From positions 930,001 through 994,000 of the forward strand of contig NZ_QGGH01000002.1 in the NCBI RefSeq assembly GCF_003148495.1: a stretch of 64,000 bases of DNA, read 5' to 3'. The stretch's first letter is position 1. Every line of letters starts with the position of its first letter. A model generated the notes under the pieces. That model was not told the DNA's origin, did no database searches, and saw nothing but the letters and a program-made list of their open reading frames with translations. Source of the DNA: Mesorhizobium loti (GTDB lineage: Bacteria; Pseudomonadota; Alphaproteobacteria; Rhizobiales; Rhizobiaceae). Both the position numbers and the translations under genes were made by a program. This document shows positions 54,563 through 61,823 of this stretch, piece after piece.

Positions 54563-56083
54563 CTAGCGCAGGGCTTCGAGCTCGATCTTGCGCCGAGCGA
54601 CATAGTCCTCGAGCTCTTCGATCACGGACGGGTCGATGGCGGGCGCCTCATACTCGTTGACCATCTGCTTCCAGATGCCGTTGGCGCGGCGGGCGGCGTC
54701 GGGGCTGCCCTTGTCCTGCCAGTTCTCGAAGTTCGACCAGTCGGAAACCAACGGCTTGTAGAAGGCGTTTTCGTAGCGCGCCAGCGTGTGCGCCGTGCCG
54801 AAGAAGTGGCCGCCGGGGCCGACCTCCTTGATCGAGTCGAGGCCGATCGTATCGGCGTTGACGGTGAGCGGCGTCATCCAGGCGCACATCATGCGCACCA
54901 TCTCGATGTCGAGGATGAATTTTTCATAGGAGCCGACCAGGCCGCCCTCCAGCCAGCCGGCGCCATGGTTGAAGACGCTGGCATGGCCGGTCAGCGCACC
55001 CCACAGCGACATCATGGATTCGTAGGCCGCCTGCGCGTCCGGCGCATTCGACGCGTTGACGTTGGACGAGCGCCACGGCAGGCCGTAGCGGCGCGCCATC
55101 TGGCCGGTGGCCTGCGCGCCGAGCGTGAATTCGGGCGTGCCGAAGGCCGGCGATCCGGTCTTCATGTCGGCATTGCAGATGAAGCCGCCATAGATGTAGG
55201 GGCAGCCGGGGCGGATGATCTGGGTCAGCGCGCAACAAGCCAACGTCTCGGCATTCTGCATCACCAGCGCGCCGGCGACAGTGGCCGGCGCCATCGCGCC
55301 GGCGAGGCCGAAGGGCGTCACACAGACGACCTGTCCGAGCCGCGCATATTCGATGACGCCTTGTGCGATCTCGCCGTCGAGCACCAGCGGCGTGTTGGTG
55401 TTGGTGTTGACGAAGAACACCGGATTGGCGGCGAGGCTGTCTTCGTCCTCGCCGTACCAGATCTTGGCCATCTCGATGGCGTCGCGGGCGCGGTGGCGGC
55501 CGATGGTCAGCGGCTTCCACGGCTTGTCCGAAAGCTTGCAGCAGGCGAGGTAGAAATCGAGATAGCGTGTGTCGGCCGGCAGGTCCTGGGCTTCGACGCT
55601 GGTGCCGCCTTCGATCTGCAGCACGTCGGTCATATGCGTCATCTTCAGGAAGTTTTCCTGGTCGCGAAACGTGCCGGCGCGGCGTCCGTGGTCGAGATCG
55701 GACACGAAGGGCGGGCCGCTGACCGCTGTGAAGGCGACCTGGCCCTGGCCCATGAACAGCTTCTTGGCCGGATCGCGGCCGCGCACGGTGACGACCGGCG
55801 GCGCTTTGGCGACCAGCGCCAGCAGGCCCTCGCGATCGAAGACGACCCGTTCGGTGCCGTGGTCGACGGCAAAGCCGGCGCTGGCGAAGAGTTTTCGCGT
55901 TTCCTCGTCCTGGATGCGCATGCCGACATCCTCGAGCACCGACATCGAAGCGTCGTGTATCGCCTCGATCTGCTCTGCGGTCAGCACCTCGATCGGGGCA
56001 TGCGGGTTGCGCAGTTGCAACCATTCCCTGGAGAATTCCAGTCTGCCGTCGCGCACCCTGCGCACTCTGGCCGTCGTTCGCAT
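54563..56083 (-). CDS. Trimethylamine methyltransferase (MttB) family protein, non-pyrrolysine
   Basis: The 506-residue TIM-barrel protein of the MttB superfamily is continuous, with no in-frame amber codon, so it is a non-pyrrolysine member like the glycine-betaine or proline-betaine methyltransferases. Family blocks include EAIHDASMSVLEDVGMRIQDEETRKLFASAG near the start and the glycine-rich barrel strands NADTIGLDSIKEVGPGGHFFG. Such enzymes transfer a methyl group to a corrinoid protein; no corrinoid protein gene is adjacent. It is the first gene of the minus-strand catabolic run. Confidence 0.9.
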   Translation of the reverse strand: MRTTARVRRVRDGRLEFSREWLQLRNPHAPIEVLTAEQIEAIHDASMSVLEDVGMRIQDEETRKLFASAGFAVDHGTERVVFDREGLLALVAKAPPVVTVRGRDPAKKLFMGQGQVAFTAVSGPPFVSDLDHGRRAGTFRDQENFLKMTHMTDVLQIEGGTSVEAQDLPADTRYLDFYLACCKLSDKPWKPLTIGRHRARDAIEMAKIWYGEDEDSLAANPVFFVNTNTNTPLVLDGEIAQGVIEYARLGQVVCVTPFGLAGAMAPATVAGALVMQNAETLACCALTQIIRPGCPYIYGGFICNADMKTGSPAFGTPEFTLGAQATGQMARRYGLPWRSSNVNASNAPDAQAAYESMMSLWGALTGHASVFNHGAGWLEGGLVGSYEKFILDIEMVRMMCAWMTPLTVNADTIGLDSIKEVGPGGHFFGTAHTLARYENAFYKPLVSDWSNFENWQDKGSPDAARRANGIWKQMVNEYEAPAIDPSVIEELEDYVARRKIELEALR

Positions 56084-56241
56084 GCTTCCCCGCAGAGGTT
56101 CAATCTTAGGCGGGGAGTTGAGGAGCTTTGGCGACGAACGGCAATTGAAAACGCTTCAGCCGGCCATGAGGCGATTTCGCCACCTCAGGTCAGTCCGAAA
56201 CGGAGTGGTCAAGCGGCGAGGGGCATGCCTGCTGGTCGGAG

Positions 56242-56281
56242 GCCTCAGTCCTCGCCCCATCAACCGTCATCACCACCACGC
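56242..56281 (-). pseudogene. Remnant of an efp 3' end
   Basis: The plus-strand sequence GCCTCAGTCCT (56242-56252) and a following 28-base block (56254-56281) match the 3' end of efp at 58018-58028 and 58046-58073. The 28-base blocks differ at one base, and the remnant lacks the 17 bases between them in efp. It lies just past the stop of the DHFR-fold gene. It is a partial duplicate, probably a trace of an insertion or recombination event. Confidence 0.75.
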
Positions 56282-56292
56282 ATGGAAGCCGA

Positions 56293-56835
56293 CTACGACT
56301 TCGTCGCCACCGGCGCATACTCCAGCGCCACAACGCCGTTGCTGAACGGCGTGGCCGAAATCAATTCGAGCGACACCGGCTCGCCGGCTGGGAACAGCGG
56401 CTTGCCCTGGCCGACGGTGCCGGGATAGCTGAGCAGCCTTACCCGGTCGACCGGGCCATGGCGCAGCAATTCCTGCGCGACGCTGAGGCTGCCATGCACA
56501 TAGATGTTGCCGCCGCTGCCTTGCTTCAGCGTCCTGACCGCTTCCGGCAGCGGTCCCTTCAGCAATTCGGCCGGCTTCCAGTCGAGCGCCTTCAGGCTGG
56601 TCGAAGCGACATATTTCGGCAGCGCGTTGAACCGGTCGGCAAAATCCCCGGTTTCCGTGGGCCATGAACCGGCAAAGATCTCATAGGTCGTGCGCCCCAA
56701 AAGCATGGCGCCGCTGTCGGCAAGCTCGTCTTCCTTGAACCTGTTCATCTCATCATTCCAGGTCACGCTGGGCAGCTTCTCGACCTCGGCAATGCCATCG
56801 ACGCTGATGAATTCGGTGACGATAAGTTTTCGCAT
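56293..56835 (-). CDS. Dihydrofolate reductase-fold protein (RibD C-terminal domain family)
   Basis: A 180-residue reductase of the RibD_C/DHFR-like family: MRKLIVTEFISVDGIAEVE start, LLGRTTYEIFAGSWP, and NIYVHGSLSVAQELLRHGPVDRVRLLSYP. Members are NADPH-binding oxidoreductases of unknown substrate, commonly mobile between strains. ATG 56835 has a purine-rich GAAGAAGGAGAGC upstream. It belongs to the segment bracketed by efp 3'-end sequences. Confidence 0.88.
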   Translation of the reverse strand: MRKLIVTEFISVDGIAEVEKLPSVTWNDEMNRFKEDELADSGAMLLGRTTYEIFAGSWPTETGDFADRFNALPKYVASTSLKALDWKPAELLKGPLPEAVRTLKQGSGGNIYVHGSLSVAQELLRHGPVDRVRLLSYPGTVGQGKPLFPAGEPVSLELISATPFSNGVVALEYAPVATKS

Positions 56836-56860
56836 GGTGCTCTCCTTCTTCCGTCAGAGG

Positions 56861-56878
56861 ACGGCCTGCGCAGGCCGT
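56861..56878. promoter_or_regulatory. 18-base perfect palindrome upstream of the DHFR-fold gene
   Basis: ACGGCCTG-CG-CAGGCCGT is perfectly symmetric and lies 26-43 bases before the ATG at 56835, where a repressor would act. The 218-base region (56836-57053) is divergent between this gene and the HNH gene. The regulator is unknown. Confidence 0.45.
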
Positions 56879-57053
56879 TTGCGACACGCTTCGCGAAAAA
56901 TAGCTTCACTTCGTTGGAGGATGGACTTCCAGCGCGAACTTGCGAGAACCAATACCGCGGGGAAAGTGAGGCAGGCCCAGACTAAAATCCCCAAGTTCGG
57001 ATTTTGGTGTTACATCCGAGGCGGTTGTTCCCAAGAAGGCATTGCACGAGATC

Positions 57054-57950
57054 ATGGAATTCGGGGTCTTCATTCACCGCTCGGATTCGCGATACAACGA
57101 CCGCCCCGCAGAGCAATACCAGTTTCCTCGCCCGTATCTGCGCCGCGTTGAAGCATGTGTCGGCAAGTGGATCATTTACTATGAGCCCAGCAAGGTAAAC
57201 GATACACGGGGCTACTATGCTGTGGCGAAAGTGCAGCAGATCATTCCCGATCCTGTGATACCAGACATGTACCTGGCCCTGATTGAGCCCGGAACTTACC
57301 TCGATTTCGTCAATCCTGTTCCATTCAGCGGATCTGATGGTCTCGTCGAGCGAGGGTTGCTCAACGATGAGGGGCGGATTTCCGGTCGTGCCCAATCTGC
57401 CGTCCGACCACTTAGCTCAAGTGACTTCAACCGCATCATCGATTTGGGCCTGGACACGAATGAGTTGTTGCTGCCGCGCGTTGATGAGGTCGGCACATTT
57501 GCCGGCTTTCAGGATGAGCAGGCGCCATTCGAAGAGCAGAGTCGTGATCGGGTAAGTTACATCGGATCGCGAATCGTGCGGGACCGCATTTTTCGTCGCA
57601 TCGTCTTACGCGCCTATGACGAGCGCTGCGCGATCACCGGACTCAAGCTGATAAATGGCGGCGGCCGGGCAGAGGTTTCTGCCGCACATATTCGACCGGT
57701 TGAAGCGAACGGGCCTGATGTCGTCAACAACGGGATCGCGCTGTCCGGCACTGCGCATTGGATGTTCGACCGTGGATTGATCAGCCTATCGGACGATTTG
57801 GAAATCCTGATCTCCAGACAGGTCAATGACTTCGACAGCGTGCAGGGCTTCATAAACAAGACGCGCCGCGCGCTTCGGCCTCGCCGACAGCTCGAACGCC
57901 CGCATCCTCATTTCTTGCAATGGCACCGCGAGCACTGTTTCAAGCAATAG
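57054..57950 (+). CDS. HNH endonuclease with N-terminal PUA/EVE-like region
   Basis: The 298-residue protein has a C-terminal HNH nuclease domain (about residues 165-270; Cys192 in DERCAITG, His212 in AAHIRPVEA, Asn226 in VVNNGIAL, His235 in TAHWMFDRG). The N-terminal region (about 1-100; KWIIYYEPSKV, RGYYAVAKVQQI, YLALIEPG) has the beta pattern of PUA/EVE-type modified-base readers. That suggests cleavage of modified DNA, as type IV restriction enzymes do, which is inference. ATG 57054 is used; TTG 57042 is an alternative. Composition is less GC-rich than its neighbours. Confidence 0.82.
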   Translation: MEFGVFIHRSDSRYNDRPAEQYQFPRPYLRRVEACVGKWIIYYEPSKVNDTRGYYAVAKVQQIIPDPVIPDMYLALIEPGTYLDFVNPVPFSGSDGLVERGLLNDEGRISGRAQSAVRPLSSSDFNRIIDLGLDTNELLLPRVDEVGTFAGFQDEQAPFEEQSRDRVSYIGSRIVRDRIFRRIVLRAYDERCAITGLKLINGGGRAEVSAAHIRPVEANGPDVVNNGIALSGTAHWMFDRGLISLSDDLEILISRQVNDFDSVQGFINKTRRALRPRRQLERPHPHFLQWHREHCFKQ

Positions 57951-58020
57951 GCGGTGTCTCGAAGCTGCCCGCCTGTGCATGGGAAGGCCTTGCTCGCAAG
58001 CCCTTCGAGCTCGAGACGCC
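57950..58020. terminator. Hairpin region between the HNH gene and efp
   Basis: GTCTCGA (57956-57962) pairs with TCGAGAC (58011-58017), with GGC/GCC outside it and an inner GGCCTTGC-tc-GCAAGCCC-type arm. The element fills the 70-base gap between two convergent genes and is probably a bidirectional terminator. Confidence 0.5.
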
Positions 58021-58590
58021 TCAGTCCTTAGCCCGCTCCACATAAGCCCCATCAGCCGTCATCACCACCACGCGGGTGCCCGGCGCGATGTGCGGGGGGA
58101 CTAGCGTGCGCACGCCGTTGGACAGCACGGCCGGCTTGTAGGACGACGAGGCCGTCTGGCCCTTGGTCGTCGGCTCGGTTTCCACCACTTCGAAGGTGGC
58201 GCGCTGCGGCAGCACCAGGGAAATGGCAATGCCGTTGAACTGCGACACCTGCACGGCCATGCCTTCCAGCAGGTAGGGCGCCATGTCGCCGACCACGGCT
58301 TCCGATACAGCCACCTGGTCGTAGCTTTCCGGGTTCATGAAATGAAAGCCTTCGCCGTCGCGATAGAGGAACGTGTGCTCGCGCTCTTCCACATAGGCGC
58401 GCTCCACCTGTTCGGTGGTGCGGTAGCGCTCGGAAACCTTCACCCCGTCGCCGATGCGGCGCATGTCGAGCTGCGTTACCGGCGTGCCCTTGCCGGGGTG
58501 GATGTTTTCGGCAAAGAGGATCACATAAAGCTTGCCGTCCTTGTCGACGACATTGCCTTTGCGGAGCGAACTGGCGATGACTTTCACCAC
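58021..58590 (-). CDS. efp: Elongation factor P
   Basis: The 189-residue translation factor relieves ribosome stalling at polyproline. It has the three-domain EF-P layout, with Lys34 at the tip of the first domain (IHPGKGTPV), the residue modified by EpmA in other bacteria, and the C-terminal [21 protein letters not shown] block. GTG 58590 gives the normal 189-residue length and N-terminus ([12 protein letters not shown]). The divergent neighbour encodes EpmA, which modifies Lys34. Confidence 0.95.
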   Translation of the reverse strand: MVKVIASSLRKGNVVDKDGKLYVILFAENIHPGKGTPVTQLDMRRIGDGVKVSERYRTTEQVERAYVEEREHTFLYRDGEGFHFMNPESYDQVAVSEAVVGDMAPYLLEGMAVQVSQFNGIAISLVLPQRATFEVVETEPTTKGQTASSSYKPAVLSNGVRTLVPPHIAPGTRVVVMTADGAYVERAKD

Positions 58591-58707
58591 GGTTTTAAAT
58601 CCTGCAAGAAGAGTTGACTGGCGTTTGCCGGCTTGTGCGGCGCTGGATGGGGGCCTACCGCATCTTGGCCGCCGCCGCCAGCCCCATTCCACCATGATCT
58701 GAGCCCC

Positions 58708-59748
58708 ATGACCGAAGCTTCGCCCTGGTGGACGCCGCATGTCCACGCCGACCGCCGCCCGCGGCTGATGCTGCGCAACGCCATCGCCGCCAGCCTGCGC
58801 GACTGGTTCGCGGCGCATGATTTCGTCGAGGTGGAAACGGCGGCTTTGCAGATCTCGCCCGGCAACGAGGCGCATCTGGCGGCTTTTGCCACGGAAGCGG
58901 TCGGGCCGGACGGAGTGCGGTCGCCGCTCTATCTCCACACCTCGCCGGAATTCGCCTGCAAGAAGCTGCTCGCCGCCGGCGAGCAGCGCATTTTCAGCTT
59001 CGGTCCGGTCTACCGCAACCGGGAACGGGGCCCCTTGCACCATCCCGAATTCACCATGCTCGAATGGTATCGCGTGGGCGAGGCCTATGAGAGCCTGATG
59101 CTGGATTGCGCCGCCTTTCTGGCGCTGGCCGCGACAAGGGCAGGGGCGACGCGCTTTTCCTTCCGGGGCCGCGACTGCGATCCGTTCGCCGAGCCGGAAC
59201 GTCTGACGGTGGCGGACGCCTTCTCTCGCCATGCCGGCATCGATCTGCTGGCCACGGTCGCCGCCGACGGCAGCACCGACCGCGACGCGCTATACGCCGC
59301 CTTGACCCGGGCCGGCCTGCGCACCGCGCCCGACGACAGCTGGGCCGACCTGTTCAGCCGGGTCATGGTGGAAAAAATCGAGCCGTTCCTCGGGCAAGGG
59401 CGGGCGACCATCCTGTGCGAATATCCGCTGGCCGAGGCAGCACTGGCGCGGCCAAGCCCACGCGACCCGCGCGTTGCCGAGCGTTTCGAGCTCTATTGCT
59501 GCGGCGTCGAGCTCGCCAACGGCTTTGGCGAGTTGACCGACGCCGAGGAGCAGCGCCGGCGCTTCATCATCGAGATGGACGAGAAACAGCGCATCTATGG
59601 CGAGCGTTATCCACTAGACGAGGATTTCCTCGCCGCCCTCGCCATCATGCCGCCGGCCAGCGGCATCGCGCTCGGCTTCGACCGGCTGGTGATGCTGGCG
59701 ACCGGCGCGCAAAAGATCGAAGACGTCATCTGGACGCCGGTCGCCTGA
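58708..59748 (+). CDS. epmA: EF-P lysine ligase (EpmA, LysRS-like)
   Basis: A 346-residue paralogue of the catalytic domain of class II lysyl-tRNA synthetase without the anticodon-binding domain. Motif 2 ([27 protein letters not shown]) and motif 3 ([12 protein letters not shown]) are intact. It attaches beta-lysine or lysine to EF-P Lys34. It is divergent from efp, with 117 bases between them. The aminomutase EpmB is not in the window. ATG 58708 matches the usual start. Confidence 0.95.
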   Translation: MTEASPWWTPHVHADRRPRLMLRNAIAASLRDWFAAHDFVEVETAALQISPGNEAHLAAFATEAVGPDGVRSPLYLHTSPEFACKKLLAAGEQRIFSFGPVYRNRERGPLHHPEFTMLEWYRVGEAYESLMLDCAAFLALAATRAGATRFSFRGRDCDPFAEPERLTVADAFSRHAGIDLLATVAADGSTDRDALYAALTRAGLRTAPDDSWADLFSRVMVEKIEPFLGQGRATILCEYPLAEAALARPSPRDPRVAERFELYCCGVELANGFGELTDAEEQRRRFIIEMDEKQRIYGERYPLDEDFLAALAIMPPASGIALGFDRLVMLATGAQKIEDVIWTPVA

Positions 59749-59862
59749 CGCGCGCGAAGATCTGGCCCATTCGATTTCAAGGATGAAGGCTGGACCCTGA
59801 CCCCGAACCAAGAGACCACGTGATCGGTACGGGATTTCAAGGTCAATCGGGAAGATCCAGCA

Positions 59863-61113
59863 GTGGCAGCACAGGAAACCGTCGAAATCGCCATTGTCGG
59901 CGCCGGCGTGGTCGGGCTGGCGACGGCGCTCCGCCTTGCCGCGGACGGTCGCGAAGTGCTGCTCATCGACCCCAACGAGCCGGGCTCCGGCGCCTCATCA
60001 GGCAATGCCGGAACGATCGCCGAATACGCTTGCATGCCGGTCGGCACGCCTGCCGTGCTGCGCGCGTTGCCAAAGCTGCTGCTCGATCCTGACAGCCCGT
60101 TTTCGCTGCGCTGGCCGGCACTGCTGCAGCTGGCGCCGTGGCTGGTCCGGTTCATGCGGCAATCGCTGCCGGCGGCCACCCGCGCCAATGCGCTGGCGCT
60201 TGCCGGACTGCTGGCCGACGCCTTGCCGGCCTGGGAGGAGATGACCGGCGAGGCCGGCCTGGAGGATCTGCTTCGCCGCAATGGCTGCCTCTACCTCTAT
60301 CGCCGCGAAAGTGATTTTGCCGCCGGGGCCGGTGGCCGGGCCATGCGCGCCGGCTTCGGCATTCACCAGGAGATTCTGACGTTCGACGAGGTGGCAGCAC
60401 TTGAGCCCGGCCTGCCGGCGAGCGGGACGCGTGGGCTGTACTTCCCGGATTCGATGAATGTCACCGACCCGAGGGCGGTGATGCAGAGACTGATGGGCGC
60501 GGCCACCGCCCGTGGTGTGTCGGTGAGACAAGCTGAGATTACCGGGCTGCAGGTCGAGACCGACGGTGTCCAGCTCAGCGGCCCCGGCTTTCGCATCAAG
60601 GCGGGTACGGTGGTGATCGCCGCCGGTGCGCGGTCGCGCGCGCTGGCCGCGCAGGCTGGCGACAGGATTCCTCTCGAGACCGAGCGCGGCTATCACCTGG
60701 AATTCCGGACCGATGCGCCGCTGCTGACCCGGCCCGTCTGCCCCGTCGATCTCGGTTTCTACCTGACGCCGATGACCGGCCGTTTGCGGGTCGCCGGAAC
60801 CGTAGAGCTCGGCGGGCTCGCCGCGCCGCCAAATCCGCGCCGGCTGGCGCTGCTCGACCGTGGCGTCAGGCAGATCTTCCCCAGGCTCGGCTCACCGTCG
60901 TCGCAATGGCTCGGCTTCCGGCCGTCCCTGCCGGATTCCAGACCGGTCATCGGCCCTTCACAGGGCAGTTCCCGGGTGATCCATGCTTTCGGTCATGGCC
61001 ATCTCGGCCTGACGCTCGCCCCGATCACGGCGCGGCTGGTCGCGGACCTGATCGGCGGACGCGGCGATCCCGCGCGCCTCGCACCCTTTGCGGCGGATCG
61101 TTTCGGTCGTTGA
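59863..61113 (+). CDS. FAD-dependent amino-acid dehydrogenase (DadA-like)
   Basis: A 416-residue DAO-family flavoprotein with the N-terminal dinucleotide fold (IAIVGAGVVGLATALRLAADG), a GASSGNAGTIAEYACMPVG flavin loop typical of DadA, and a C-terminal FAD-binding block (WLGFRPSLPDSRPVIGPS, then GHGHLGLTLAPITARLVADLI). It is expected to oxidise a D-amino acid or proline-like imino acid to the oxoacid. GTG 59863 has GGGAAG upstream. It lies 114 bases after epmA on the same strand. Confidence 0.88.
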   Translation: MAAQETVEIAIVGAGVVGLATALRLAADGREVLLIDPNEPGSGASSGNAGTIAEYACMPVGTPAVLRALPKLLLDPDSPFSLRWPALLQLAPWLVRFMRQSLPAATRANALALAGLLADALPAWEEMTGEAGLEDLLRRNGCLYLYRRESDFAAGAGGRAMRAGFGIHQEILTFDEVAALEPGLPASGTRGLYFPDSMNVTDPRAVMQRLMGAATARGVSVRQAEITGLQVETDGVQLSGPGFRIKAGTVVIAAGARSRALAAQAGDRIPLETERGYHLEFRTDAPLLTRPVCPVDLGFYLTPMTGRLRVAGTVELGGLAAPPNPRRLALLDRGVRQIFPRLGSPSSQWLGFRPSLPDSRPVIGPSQGSSRVIHAFGHGHLGLTLAPITARLVADLIGGRGDPARLAPFAADRFGR

Positions 61114-61136
61114 TCGGCCGGTGCCTGCGTCCTGAT

Positions 61137-61242
61137 TTAGAGCAATTCCAGGAAAAGTGTGGAACGGTTTTCCGTCCGGAATTGCGTCAAAACAAAGAGT
61201 TAGAGCGGTTCACGGTTTCCGTGAAACGGTGATCCGCTCTAA
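61137..61242. repeat. 106-base double-palindrome repeat (RIME-like)
   Basis: Outer ends are TTAGAGC and GCTCTAA. Inside are two hairpins: GCAATTCC (61142-61149) with GGAATTGC (61178-61185), including inner GGAAAA/TTTTCC; and TAGAGCGG (61201-61208) with CCGCTCTA (61234-61241), including inner TTCACGG-ttt-CCGTGAA. Length and two-palindrome layout fit the rhizobial intergenic mosaic element. Its right end contains the stop codon of the convergent VOC gene. Confidence 0.85.
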
Positions 61243-61655
61243 TGCGCGAAAACCTGCTCCAGCGAACGAAAGCCCTTGAATTCCAAGGCATTGCCCGAGG
61301 GGTCGCGGATGAACAGCGTCGCCTGTTCGCCGGGCTCGTCCTTGAAGCGGACCATCGGCCGTTCCAGCCAGTCGATGTCGTCGCGCGCCTCCAGCCGCGT
61401 CGCCAGGCGCTGCCAGTCGTCCATCAAGAGCACGGCGCCGAAATGCGGGATCGGCACGGTGATGCCGTCGACCTTGCCGTCGCTGGGAGCCTGTGCGGCC
61501 TGCGGCCGCAGATGCGCCGACATCTGGTGGCCGAACAGGTCGAAGTCCACCCAGGTCGCCGACGAGCGGCCGATCGCGCAGCCCAGCACCTCGCCATAGA
61601 AAACGCGGGTTTCATCGAGATCACGGACCGGGAAGGCGAGATGGAAAGGCGTCAT
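61239..61655 (-). CDS. Glyoxalase/VOC-family protein
   Basis: A 138-residue VOC protein (PFHLAFPVRDLDETRVFYGEVLGC at the start; EQATLFIRDPSGNALEFKGF at the end with metal-type Glu). Metal ligands His, His and Glu appear in context (FHLAF, VPIPHFGAVL, LEFKGF), so a dioxygenase or isomerase is possible. CGGAG lies eight bases upstream of ATG 61655. Its TAG stop lies within the 106-base repeat. Confidence 0.85.
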   Translation of the reverse strand: MTPFHLAFPVRDLDETRVFYGEVLGCAIGRSSATWVDFDLFGHQMSAHLRPQAAQAPSDGKVDGITVPIPHFGAVLLMDDWQRLATRLEARDDIDWLERPMVRFKDEPGEQATLFIRDPSGNALEFKGFRSLEQVFAH

Positions 61656-61823
61656 CGAAAATGCTCCGAGCGGGCGATAGGGCCAGGTTGCGATGCGACA
61701 GTTCGCGATTTGAACCGTCAACCCTGCATCTTGATTGAAGCCTATGCCATTGCACAAGCCGGACCGGAACAATAGATGGGTGGACAACGGCCAGACGCCG
61801 GCCGCACCAGCAGGATTTCAGGC

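Noticed and set aside
54563..56083. Pyrrolysine-containing trimethylamine methyltransferase
   Set aside because: The reading frame has no internal amber codon, and no pyrrolysine biosynthesis genes or tRNA were seen.
54353..56428. A 691-residue open frame on the plus strand opposite the MttB-family gene
   Set aside because: Antisense shadow. The minus-strand protein is a complete and recognised family member.
56293..57950. A multi-gene phage-defence system around the HNH endonuclease
   Set aside because: Only a DHFR-fold gene accompanies the nuclease. No methylase, helicase, toxin-antitoxin partner or integrase is present, so only a single-gene role can be proposed.
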